From positions 1-62,470 of the forward strand of contig JARKQN010000064.1 of assembly GCA_029974835.1 (NCBI GenBank): a stretch of DNA of 62,470 nt, in the 5' to 3' direction. Positions within the stretch are counted from its first letter, which is position 1. Each line of letters begins with the position of its first letter. Shown here piece by piece: positions 1 to 7,979 of this stretch. This DNA comes from Bacteroidales bacterium. Lineage in GTDB: Bacteria > Bacteroidota > Bacteroidia > Bacteroidales > VadinHA17. The notes under the pieces were generated by a model. That model saw only the letters and a program-made list of their open reading frames with translations. It ran no database searches and was not told the DNA's origin. Position numbers and translations under genes: made by a program.

Positions 1-2
1 AT

Positions 3-401
3 GAATGCGGAAAGTTTGCAAAGGATTACGGACAACTGGTAAGGGTTGAAGTTCACGGAACCTACACACAGGAGATCCCAAACATGAAAGCCATCTTTGA
101 ACAGGTTACGGAAAAGAATGTGGTGATGTGCTGGAACTGCAACGACCAGGACCTGCTTCCCCCCGGACTGGAGGCCAACTTCAACTCGGTAAAGAAATGG
201 TTCGGCGATACCGTCCATATCAGGGAACTTAACGAAGGCAATTATCCCTATCAGCAGTTGTTTGACCTTTTCAGCGGCATTAAATATGACGGCTGGATCC
301 TCCTGGAAGCCCGCACGGAACCCGCCGACAGAATTGCTGCCATGAAGGAGCAGAAAGAAATCTTCGAAAAGATGATTGCCCTCTCAGGGAAGAAAAAATA
401 G
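3..401 (+). CDS. Sugar phosphate isomerase/epimerase (TIM barrel), C-terminal part, 5' end outside window
   Basis: The reading frame is open from base 3, upstream of the first ATG at 84, and the upstream residues (KFAKDYGQLVRVEVHGTY) read as continuous protein, so this is the last 132 residues of a gene that begins before the window. The run VVMCWNCN, a histidine-containing DTVHIRELN strand and the ending YDGWILLEAR...EPADRI are typical of the last strands and helices of the xylose-isomerase-like TIM-barrel family (AP endonuclease family 2 fold), in which the C-terminal Glu and His residues bind the metal. Substrate cannot be told from the fragment. Exported relatives are common in Bacteroidota carbohydrate loci. 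The gene converges on the outer-membrane protein gene behind it (16 bp between the stops). Confidence 0.8.
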   Translation, partial: ECGKFAKDYGQLVRVEVHGTYTQEIPNMKAIFEQVTEKNVVMCWNCNDQDLLPPGLEANFNSVKKWFGDTVHIRELNEGNYPYQQLFDLFSGIKYDGWILLEARTEPADRIAAMKEQKEIFEKMIALSGKKK

Positions 402-416
402 AAGTGGTAAGAAGTA

Positions 417-3400
417 TTACCAGCCCGGGGTAAAATTAAGGCCAAAACTCCCGCCCTGCAGCCCCGCGCCTTTTCTTACCGGTACGGCATAATACGGTTC
501 GAGCACCAGGTAGCCAAGGAGGTTTATCCTGAACGAGGCCCCGTAACTGAATACCGGAACTCTTTCACCGGGTCCGGGATTATACCAGTTGCTGCCTATC
601 CTTGAACCTTTGCTCAGTGCAAGTCCTCCGTCGGCAAAGATGTTGAAGTCGACGAAGAAAATATCACTCTTTATCAGCGATATATTTTTCGGCCCTATTA
701 ACGGGAGTCTGACCTCGGCGTTGGCAACCATTATCCTGCTTCCGAAAAAGTTGTCGAGACCTATGCCTGCTCCCGTTACCTGCGTGTCGCTCCAGTAATT
801 GTCTATCCTCTCGTAACCTCTTATAAGCCACGGATATCCTATGTAGAGAGGTGTTATCTGATCACTCTCCGATCCGCTGCCCCACCTTCCTGCATTGAAG
901 GAACGTAATGCTATCGTTACGGGACGTAAATAGAAATACTTTCTGTAATCAAGTAGGGTGGTATAGAAATCAAGCGCCCCGAAATACCTGCCGGCCTCGA
1001 TCCTGTACCTGGTGCCGTTAACCGGACCGGTAAGTCCCATCGTACTGTTGTCGGTGACGAAGGCAAACGATATCATCTGCATTCCGAAACCTTCAGGTGC
1101 ATCAAGTTTTTCGCGGCCGGTGCCGAAGGGAATACCCAATGAATTATAGTAGGTCTTATACTGATCGTACCTGTAACTGTACCCCGACAGTTCACCGGAT
1201 GCTTCAAACCTCCTGGTCTGCGACAGCGGATAATAGGCATATAACCCGACCTTATCCTCGAAAAGCCTGATATAGTTCAGATTTATCGTATTTGCCGGGT
1301 ACGACTCACCCCTGATATTAAGTGTGTCGATGCTTGTAGAAATATACCCGTAATAATTCGGAATATGCGACAAAAGCACGCCCCACTTCAGCTTTCTCTT
1401 CTGGTTGAAATAAGCGATCTGCCCCGCAAAATCATATATCTCACCGTTAAGGGAAATTGTAGTAAATAACTGGTTGTCGCCCGACATATCGCCGAATATT
1501 GCACTTACGCTACCGGCCATTCCCGTTCCCAGAGGGCCTCCTGTCGAAACGCCTATCGAACCATTCGTGATGTAGTCGAGTTTGAACTTTGGCCGGTATG
1601 GTACGGCGGAATAGTTTTCGGGCCTGATATCGGAGAAATAATCATATTCGGCGAAAAGGGCACTGTCAACCAGGTTTTGCGCAGCATAAAGCATTGGAGG
1701 CAGTGTCGCAGCCGTTAAGTCAATCTCATTTTTATGTACGGGAACCTCATTAAATCCGGAGATCTTTGCGGAATAGATAGAGTAACTTCTGTCAGCATAA
1801 TAAGAATAGACTATATCCCCGGTTTTGGGTGCCAGCGAGAAGGCCGGAGAATAGGAGGTAATGCCCGAGATGCCCCTCAGGTAATCCGTAAGCCTGTAGA
1901 TCGAGTCACTTTCAATATCGTAACGGTACAGATTTCTGAACCCGTCCCGGTCGGACAGGAAAATAATGCTCCTGCCGTCGGGAGAGAACTGCGGATTCAT
2001 ATTCCTGGCCCCTGTGAATAACTCAAAATATCTGATTTCAGAAGGGTTATCAACCCTTACGGTTCCGATATTGAAAAAGTCGTGACGGAATTTCGTTGCC
2101 TGTCCCGGCAGCGGACGATCGGTTACAAATGCCAGCATTTTTCCGTCGGGCGACCAGGACGGCTGAAGGTTGGCATATGCGTCGCTGGTAAGCTGCCTTA
2201 CAGCGCCTGTGCCGGTATCATACAGATAAATGTCTGAGACCCCCTTCACTGTGGCTGTAATGGCAATATATTTTCCGTCGGGCGACCATGATGGTGTTGT
2301 AAACGAGGGCAGCCCGGGCAGATCGATAAGACTCTCCCTTTTCATCCTGTCCATGTTGAAAATGACAAGCCTGTTTCTTCCTCCGGAAAAAACGACGAAC
2401 GCAAACTTTTTGCTGTCGGGCGACCATGTGCCCGGCGATTCAAGATAACTTAAGGCATCAATATCCATCGTGTTGACGGCGTTCGACAACTTGCGTTTGA
2501 TTTTTCCCGTGTGTGCATCCGCCAGGAAAAGATCAAGGTTATAAAGGTCTCTCTCCGAAAGAAATACAACCATTCTGCCGTCGGGGCTGATTGAGGGAGA
2601 GAGGTTCATGGTCCCTGCGTTTCTGCCAAAAGTTATTTTCCTCCCTGTAAGATGGTCGGTACTGTCCCTTAAAACAGACTTATAACCGTTAATAAGAGCC
2701 ATTTTCCAGAGAAGTGAAAACGACTTGTCATCCATCCCCAGAACATTCCTGAATGCCTTCTCGTACCCGTTTACAGCCGTTTCTCTGAACAATTTTATTA
2801 TAGTCGAATCACCCCAGGTTTTCCCGATCATCGCAATTACAGATTGACCATACCTGTAAGGAAAATACTTTGTGCCTTTTGAGAGATCCCTTATCGTCGG
2901 AATATCTTTAGTAAGCACGGCATCCCTCATCCACATAGCTGTGTGCGGATCGATGCTCCCCAGCGAGAAATACTCGGCCATCCCTTCCACCAGCCATAAA
3001 GGGAGGTTGCCTGCCTTGCTCAGCCCGAGAGAATCATCGGAGGTCAGCATGTTGTACTGGAAAACATGCACCAGCTCGTGACCTGTTATGTGGTCTGTCT
3101 GCGGGAAGGAAGGAAAAAGAGGCATCACAACCCTTTTCTTCAGAGCTTCCGTTACGCCACCGGTGCTCTCGCCCAGCATATCCGACACGGCAGTGGTTTG
3201 CTGAAATTCCGCATGGTTTTCGTAAATGAAAAGGGGATTCCTTTGCTTAACGGTGTCGAGAAAAACTCTCCGGTGCTGCCTGTACCATGCCTCGGCCCGC
3301 GCAGCCATCAGGTTCAGAACAGAATCGTTCTGCCAGTAATGGTAAATTTCAAAATCGGGTGTCTGGTAAACCTTGTAATCAAAAACCCTGTATGAGGGTT

Positions 3401-3515
3401 TATTCTGCCCGAAATACTGACCTTCTGCCGTATTCAGCGGATAAAGCAGAAGAAACACCGGTACAACCTTTATCAGGGACCTTACTATCCTGTAGCTTTT
3501 TCCTGTCCTGTCCAT
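417..3515 (-). CDS. Exported peptidase-MA-like / TolB-type propeller / BamA-like barrel protein
   Basis: A 1032-residue protein if begun at the ATG at 3515, which has a near-perfect Shine-Dalgarno (GGAAGGAGG) five bases upstream and is followed by a good signal peptide (basic stretch, then VVPVFLLLYPLNTAEG). The longer frame to 3608 adds 31 residues without a signal sequence. Order of parts: residues about 30-270 resemble the gluzincin-like peptidase MA domain, with zinc motif HELVH (about 146-150) and a downstream WLVEGMAEY glutamate motif; about 290-620 carry repeated SPDGK/SPDGR blades of a TolB/PD40 beta-propeller; the last 350 residues look like an outer-membrane barrel of the BamA/surface-antigen type and end in an aromatic residue (NFTPGW). 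Probably a cell-surface metalloprotease or scaffold; substrate unknown. The domain calls are by motif; the combination is known in Bacteroidota as an annotated but functionally unstudied type. Confidence 0.75.
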   Translation of the reverse strand: MDRTGKSYRIVRSLIKVVPVFLLLYPLNTAEGQYFGQNKPSYRVFDYKVYQTPDFEIYHYWQNDSVLNLMAARAEAWYRQHRRVFLDTVKQRNPLFIYENHAEFQQTTAVSDMLGESTGGVTEALKKRVVMPLFPSFPQTDHITGHELVHVFQYNMLTSDDSLGLSKAGNLPLWLVEGMAEYFSLGSIDPHTAMWMRDAVLTKDIPTIRDLSKGTKYFPYRYGQSVIAMIGKTWGDSTIIKLFRETAVNGYEKAFRNVLGMDDKSFSLLWKMALINGYKSVLRDSTDHLTGRKITFGRNAGTMNLSPSISPDGRMVVFLSERDLYNLDLFLADAHTGKIKRKLSNAVNTMDIDALSYLESPGTWSPDSKKFAFVVFSGGRNRLVIFNMDRMKRESLIDLPGLPSFTTPSWSPDGKYIAITATVKGVSDIYLYDTGTGAVRQLTSDAYANLQPSWSPDGKMLAFVTDRPLPGQATKFRHDFFNIGTVRVDNPSEIRYFELFTGARNMNPQFSPDGRSIIFLSDRDGFRNLYRYDIESDSIYRLTDYLRGISGITSYSPAFSLAPKTGDIVYSYYADRSYSIYSAKISGFNEVPVHKNEIDLTAATLPPMLYAAQNLVDSALFAEYDYFSDIRPENYSAVPYRPKFKLDYITNGSIGVSTGGPLGTGMAGSVSAIFGDMSGDNQLFTTISLNGEIYDFAGQIAYFNQKRKLKWGVLLSHIPNYYGYISTSIDTLNIRGESYPANTINLNYIRLFEDKVGLYAYYPLSQTRRFEASGELSGYSYRYDQYKTYYNSLGIPFGTGREKLDAPEGFGMQMISFAFVTDNSTMGLTGPVNGTRYRIEAGRYFGALDFYTTLLDYRKYFYLRPVTIALRSFNAGRWGSGSESDQITPLYIGYPWLIRGYERIDNYWSDTQVTGAGIGLDNFFGSRIMVANAEVRLPLIGPKNISLIKSDIFFVDFNIFADGGLALSKGSRIGSNWYNPGPGERVPVFSYGASFRINLLGYLVLEPYYAVPVRKGAGLQGGSFGLNFTPGW

Positions 3516-3520
3516 ATCAA

Positions 3521-3529
3521 CCTCCTTCC
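3521..3529 (-). promoter_or_regulatory. Strong Shine-Dalgarno deciding the start of the 417-3515 gene
   Basis: On the minus strand the bases read GGAAGGAGG, then TTGAT and ATG. It is the strongest ribosome binding site seen in the window, unusual for Bacteroidota, which often lack a clear SD, and it fixes the start at 3515 rather than at 3608. Confidence 0.75.
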
Positions 3530-3690
3530 TTGTAACAGTAAAAAGATCAGAATATTCAGCATGAAAAAATTGCAGACTGCCATAAAACCGGTCTGCTGAA
3601 AGACCCATTACAAATTAAATGCCAGAAGAAGGCTTTATTACAGGTACAGGATAAACTTAAACCTTAATCCTTAGTGTTTTACCCCGGAAT

Positions 3691-5502
3691 TCATTCATTA
3701 CCGGTCTGTTTTCCCTTCGATCCGGCCGGTCTGGCTTCTGCTCCCGATGTTTCGCAGGGGCTGGCAGGACGGTTGTTGCCGCTGCCGGAAACGGGTTCCC
3801 TGTCTGTCTCGATGCAGACGGACCATTGTCCCATTGAACCGGGGTTGCGGGTGCTTAGTGCCACTTTCAGGTTGCCTGAGAAGAGATAATACTGTCCCGG
3901 TTTTAAGGGATAGGGTTTGCCGTTTACCCTGGCATCGCCTCCTCCGGCGATAGGCATAAAGAAGAGACTCTGTGCAGGTCCGGAATAGGTGAATGTGTTC
4001 CTTCTGAGGGTATCCCTGTTAAAGGTGCCGGCCGGCGTAACAAGACAGAACTGCCATTCGGCGTTCCCGGGATTGATTCTTACCCCGCATGGCTTCTCCT
4101 CCTGCTGAGGCTGGGCTGGAGCAGGTGCCTGAACCGGCGGCTGCTCCTGCACGGGCGGCTGTACCGGCGGCTGCTCCTGCACGGGAGGCTGAACCGGTGT
4201 GGGCGGCGTCACGGGAGGCTGTACCGGCGGCTGCTCCTGCACAGGCGGCTGAACCGGCAGCTGCTCCTGCACAGGCGGCTGAACGGGTGCGGGCGCCTGA
4301 GGCCTTGAAGGCCGGGCGTATGTGATTTCAGCCCTGGCGCTTGCAACCCCTCCGTCATTCCTGACAGATATTTCAATGACGTTTAATCCTTCCCTGAGAC
4401 CTGCATTGGTGGTTATCAGTCCCGTATTGCTGAGTGAAAAGTTATATGTGATTTCCCCGTTTACCCTGACGGTGACGTCATTCCACCTGTTAACATTTGT
4501 TGCCCTTGCCTCTATCGGGAAAACATTCGACTGAACGTTAACCGGTGCCGCAGGATTTGTGAACCTGACTGCCGGAGGGGCCGGACGTGCAGGCTGGGTG
4601 ACGGGTTTCTGAGGGGGAGGAGTCTCACGAATAACAGGGGTTGGTTCATATACCGGTCTCTCAGTTCTCACTTCAGTACGGGGTGTTGCAGGTGTTGAAT
4701 AATAGGGCGTAGTAATTGAAGGCCTTCTTGCCCTGCCGCCTCCTCCCAGAGCCCATCGGAAACCAAGTGAGGTGTAATGGTTCATGTCGGTGCGGGAACT
4801 GTTGTAGACCCTGTTGTCAATGTCAATGCCAAAGGCGCTGTTCCTTTCAGTCAGCGAGAAATGGGTCTTATGTTCAATTCCCAGCGTAAAGCTCCTGGAA
4901 AACCTGTATCCGATAAAGATGCCGGCTGTCGGGAATATGGCAGCGCGGTTAACAAGCTTTGTTTCATACTCTCCGTCTGTCAGTTCGAGCAGGTCGGCCA
5001 CTATCTCTCTGCGTGTTTTCCCCGGGTCGATGCTGCTGTAGTCGTAAACATTTCCGCCTTCGTCAAGCAGGTCGGTAAATGTTCTGCCGTGCGTAATACC
5101 GGCCCCTGCAAATCCGGAGATGACAATCCTTGTCCGCTCGGCAAACCTGTTAAGGGTCAGCCCCAGTTCGGCATCATAACTGAAAAAGGCATATTTTATA
5201 TTGCTGTACGTAAAGTCGGTGTTTATCCTGTGGTCGTGCGCCTGGTTTTCACCCATCAGGTATCTGAATTTCCAGTCGACTGCCAGGAATTCGTTTTCTT
5301 TTTTCCTCAGGTAGCTGCCGAAGATGAAGTCGAACCCTGATCCCATCGGGTTTGCAATATCCGACTGCTGGTATGAGGCCCCGGCGCCAAAACCAATTAT
5401 TATGCCTTTGTTGGTTGTATAAACCGCCTTCTGTGAAAAGGATGAAGTATAAATGACAACAGCCGCGATTGTAAGGGCTGTTTTAAGATACATTGGTTTC
5501 AT
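3691..5502 (-). CDS. Outer-membrane beta-barrel protein with proline-rich PVQEQ repeats
   Basis: About 603 residues from the ATG at 5502 (upstream in-frame ATG at 5520 and another at 5493 are alternatives). A signal peptide (MKPMYLKTALTIAAVVIYTSSFS) is cleaved near SQK. Residues about 15-250 look like an outer-membrane beta-barrel (alternating aromatic strands, ending GFRWALGG). Next comes a proline-rich linker, a small Ig-like/cadherin-like strand domain (about 310-400, NVIEISVRNDGG), then a second Pro/Gln tract of tandem PVQPPVQEQP units, and a C-terminal domain with paired cysteines. No catalytic motif seen. It overlaps the end of the upstream symporter gene by about 20 bp, so the two are probably co-transcribed. 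Function unknown; likely envelope structure or binding. Confidence 0.7.
   Translation of the reverse strand: MKPMYLKTALTIAAVVIYTSSFSQKAVYTTNKGIIIGFGAGASYQQSDIANPMGSGFDFIFGSYLRKKENEFLAVDWKFRYLMGENQAHDHRINTDFTYSNIKYAFFSYDAELGLTLNRFAERTRIVISGFAGAGITHGRTFTDLLDEGGNVYDYSSIDPGKTRREIVADLLELTDGEYETKLVNRAAIFPTAGIFIGYRFSRSFTLGIEHKTHFSLTERNSAFGIDIDNRVYNSSRTDMNHYTSLGFRWALGGGGRARRPSITTPYYSTPATPRTEVRTERPVYEPTPVIRETPPPQKPVTQPARPAPPAVRFTNPAAPVNVQSNVFPIEARATNVNRWNDVTVRVNGEITYNFSLSNTGLITTNAGLREGLNVIEISVRNDGGVASARAEITYARPSRPQAPAPVQPPVQEQLPVQPPVQEQPPVQPPVTPPTPVQPPVQEQPPVQPPVQEQPPVQAPAPAQPQQEEKPCGVRINPGNAEWQFCLVTPAGTFNRDTLRRNTFTYSGPAQSLFFMPIAGGGDARVNGKPYPLKPGQYYLFSGNLKVALSTRNPGSMGQWSVCIETDREPVSGSGNNRPASPCETSGAEARPAGSKGKQTGNE
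4118..4300 (-). repeat. Tandem Pro/Gln coding repeats (PVQPPVQEQP)
   Basis: Within the outer-membrane protein gene the DNA carries near-identical units of the form CAGCCGCCGGTACAGCCGCC / GTGCAGGAG, about seven alternating copies over roughly 180 bp. Such tracts expand and contract easily, so linker length may differ between strains. Confidence 0.7.
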
Positions 5503-6991
5503 GGGTGAAAAATTTTGCAATCTGTTTGTTGAATAACACCAGTAGAATCAGAACAATTCCCCACTGGAATATGCACGACATGAACGAGAACTGGCTGAAC
5601 GGATTGAACCATTCTCCCGGCACGAACGATTGTGCCAGCCACCATATTATGAGTATCAGTGCCGCGAACGGCACAAACCATTTTATGTCGTATGTCCACC
5701 AGACGCCGAGTCTGATATCGCGGGAATTCTGATTAATTTCGGACCTGACCTCCCTGACTCCCTGTTTAATAATCATCAGTGCAATCAGTGCGCCTGATAT
5801 CATCAGTGCAACACCCCAGACAAAATCCTGGTTTGAGAGAAAGTTCAGGTTGCGGGCCGAAGGGATGCCCAGAACAAAAACGAGAATGGCTATTATTAAA
5901 ATAGCCCTGTTTCGTTTTATCCCGGCATCCACCATTATTCTTGAGGGAAGCTCCAGCATTGCAATCAGCGATGAGAACCCTGCAAACGTCAGTCCCAGGA
6001 AGAAAAGAACGGCCAGCACTCCTCCTCCGGTCATTTTGTTAAAAAGCTGCGGTATCCAGATAAAGGTCAGTCCGGTTGATGCGGGTCCGCTATCCCTCAT
6101 TATTTCAAGAATACGGGTATCGGCGATGCCCATTTCGTGTTTAAGAACGGAAAAGACCGTCCCGAAAATCATTATGCCTGCCAGTAATGAAACAGTGTTA
6201 TTGCCTATTCCGGTCATGAATGCGTTTCCGGTACAGCCGTGTTCCTTCTTCATATAGGCTGCATAAGTCATAAAGAGGCCCCACCCGGCGCCGGTATCCC
6301 ATGCGTTCTGGGTAAGGGCGTCAATCCATGTCCTGGTGCTTCCAAGTTGCTTTAGGTCGGCGGTGAAGAGATACCTGAGTCCTTCCCCTGCCCCGGGAAG
6401 GGTTATGGCGCGGACAACACATATCAGTATAACCAGCAGCAGGGAAGGGATAAGGAATTTATTGGCTTTCTCAATGGATTTTATGCCTTTCCAGATAATC
6501 AGTACGCCCACAGAAACAGCCAGCAGGTGCGTGACCATCGGCCAGTACCCGCTCTGGTAATTGTTCCAGACAAGCATTGCCGATTCGAAGGTGTCGGGCA
6601 GAGGGTGTGTGGCGGTGTAAATGAAATAATAGGCGCACCATCCGACAACAACCGAATAGTAGAAAGTGATGGCCAGCGGCACAAAAGCCACGAAAGAGCC
6701 CACCCAGGCAAAGCGGTTTCCCATGCCTTTTATGAAGACGCCGATCACACCCGACCGCTGTTTTCTTCCTGAGGCGTATTCTGCTATTATCAGGGGGATG
6801 CTCCACAGAAAGAGAAAGATAACCCAGGCAATGAGGAAGGCACCGGCGCCGGTCTCTCCCGTGTTCTGGGCTGCAATGCGTGGAAAACGCCAGATGTTCC
6901 CGGTGCCGACAGCTATACCCAGAGCACTCATTATCAGTCCTATGCGTGTTGTAAATCTCTGTTCTGTCGAGCCATCCGGGGATTTTGACAT
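5483..6991 (-). CDS. Neurotransmitter:sodium symporter (NSS/SNF) family transporter
   Basis: A 502-residue polytopic inner-membrane protein. After a short cytoplasmic head, TM1 contains the family signature GIAVGTGNIWRFP, whose unwound helix binds substrate and sodium in LeuT-type carriers; TM2 follows with IPLIIAEYASG. About 11-12 hydrophobic segments can be counted and the length is normal for bacterial members. Family knowledge: sodium-coupled uptake of amino acids or related amines (for example tryptophan, tyrosine, leucine). Substrate cannot be read from the sequence. The stop codon lies inside the start region of the next outer-membrane protein gene. Upstream lies a repeat-rich non-coding stretch. 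Confidence 0.9.
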   Translation of the reverse strand: MSKSPDGSTEQRFTTRIGLIMSALGIAVGTGNIWRFPRIAAQNTGETGAGAFLIAWVIFLFLWSIPLIIAEYASGRKQRSGVIGVFIKGMGNRFAWVGSFVAFVPLAITFYYSVVVGWCAYYFIYTATHPLPDTFESAMLVWNNYQSGYWPMVTHLLAVSVGVLIIWKGIKSIEKANKFLIPSLLLVILICVVRAITLPGAGEGLRYLFTADLKQLGSTRTWIDALTQNAWDTGAGWGLFMTYAAYMKKEHGCTGNAFMTGIGNNTVSLLAGIMIFGTVFSVLKHEMGIADTRILEIMRDSGPASTGLTFIWIPQLFNKMTGGGVLAVLFFLGLTFAGFSSLIAMLELPSRIMVDAGIKRNRAILIIAILVFVLGIPSARNLNFLSNQDFVWGVALMISGALIALMIIKQGVREVRSEINQNSRDIRLGVWWTYDIKWFVPFAALILIIWWLAQSFVPGEWFNPFSQFSFMSCIFQWGIVLILLVLFNKQIAKFFTHETNVS

Positions 6992-7131
6992 CTTAATCTG
7001 TTTATGGGAGGTTGTTTAGTGGTTAAAGATAAAATTTTTCTTTTCTGAAAATCTTAAGGAAAAGCAAATTGTGTTTTCCTGTAACCGTTTGACAAAAAAT
7101 AAAGAGGGTAAGCTTTTTTAGGACTATACAG

Positions 7132-7205
7132 AGAAGCATGCCCCTCCCGGCCTCCCCAAATGGGGAGGAGAAGTATGCCCCTCCCGGCCTCCCCAAATGG
7201 GGAGG
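7132..7205. repeat. Two tandem 37-bp units with CCTCCCC-AAAT-GGGGAGG palindrome
   Basis: Two copies (7132-7168 and 7169-7205) differ at one base. Each ends with the inverted repeat CCTCCCCAAATGGGGAGG, able to form a 7-bp GC stem. The same palindrome recurs beside the DUF559 gene, near 7889-7907. Confidence 0.85.
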
Positions 7206-7225
7206 TAAGGAAGGTAAAAGATACT

Positions 7226-7389
7226 TTACGCTCCTTCCCCCACTTGGGGGAAGGCTGGGATGGGGGCAAGTTAAAACCTCCCCAAATAGAGAGGAGAGAA
7301 AGGTAATTTATACTTACGCTCCTTCCCCCACCTGGGGGAAGGTCGGGATGGGGGCAAGTTAAATCCTCCCCAAATGAGGAGGAGGTTAA
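7226..7389. repeat. Palindromic repeat units upstream of the DUF559 gene
   Basis: Two direct copies of a roughly 90-bp unit made of CTTCCCCCAC-CTGGGGGAAG hairpin, then GGGATGGGGGCAAGTTAAA, then a degenerate CCTCCCCAAAT-GGAGG half. The same unit, same orientation, recurs at 7843-7965 on the other side of the gene. Confidence 0.85.
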
Positions 7390-7411
7390 CACTGAAATAA
7401 ATTTTTTATAT

Positions 7412-7834
7412 ATGAAAAGGAATCCTGTCATTGATGCTGAATTTTACTACGGAGCTACTCCTGAAATTCTTCTCAGGGCATCTCAGTTAAGGAAGAATAT
7501 GACTTATGCGGAGAAATGTCTTTGGGAAAAGTTGAGGGCAAGAAAGATGCTTGGTTTGACATTCAGGCGTCAGCACCCTGTAAACATGTTTATTGCTGAT
7601 TTTTACTGTCACCGGTTAAAACTTGTAATAGAGATAGACGGCTCGATACACGATATAGAAGATTACAGGATAAGGGATAAAGGAAGAGAGGATGAATTTG
7701 AAAAATTTGGACTTACAACAATACGTTTTACTAATGAAGAAGTAATAAATGACATAGAATCTGTTATAAGAAATTTAACAGAATTTTGCAGGAGAAGGCT
7801 TTCCGGGATCCAAGCAAATCTTTTATTTCAGTAA
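7412..7834 (+). CDS. DUF559 family endonuclease-like protein (Vsr/PD-(D/E)XK fold)
   Basis: A 140-residue protein, full length for DUF559. It shows the family's order: LRKNMTYAEKCLWEKLR near the start, FRRQHPV, then FIADFYCHRLKLVIEIDGS (catalytic Asp and Glu-x-Asp of a Vsr-like PD-(D/E)XK fold), and TTIRFTNEEV. DUF559 proteins are predicted DNA nucleases related to very-short-patch repair endonuclease; no defined substrate is known. The gene is isolated from its neighbours and sits between direct copies of GC-rich hairpin repeats, in the manner of an enzyme gene that travels with its own repeats. The last 20 residues (RRRLSGIQANLLFQ) are not conserved family sequence. Confidence 0.88.
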   Translation: MKRNPVIDAEFYYGATPEILLRASQLRKNMTYAEKCLWEKLRARKMLGLTFRRQHPVNMFIADFYCHRLKLVIEIDGSIHDIEDYRIRDKGREDEFEKFGLTTIRFTNEEVINDIESVIRNLTEFCRRRLSGIQANLLFQ

Positions 7835-7842
7835 GCTTTACT

Positions 7843-7965
7843 CCTTCCCCCACCTGGGGGAAGGTTGGGAGGGGGGCAAGTTAAAACCTCCCCAAATGGG
7901 GAGGAGAGAAAGGTAATTTACACTTACGCTCCTTCCCCCACCTGGGGGAAGGCCGGGATGGGGGC
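7843..7965. repeat. Palindromic repeat units downstream of the DUF559 gene
   Basis: Two further copies of the CTTCCCCCACCTGGGGGAAG hairpin followed by GGG(A/T)GGGGGGCAAG and CCTCCCCAAATGGGGAGG, nearly the same as those at 7226-7389 and in the same orientation. Confidence 0.85.
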
Positions 7966-7979
7966 AAAGAGGCTTGCCC

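Noticed and set aside
4777-5340. 187-codon + strand frame
   Set aside because: Antisense shadow of the outer-membrane protein gene; cysteine-rich, no motif, no RBS.
7054-7431. 125-codon - strand frame over the hairpin repeats
   Set aside because: Frame follows repeat periodicity only (PHPDLPPGGG type), not a gene.
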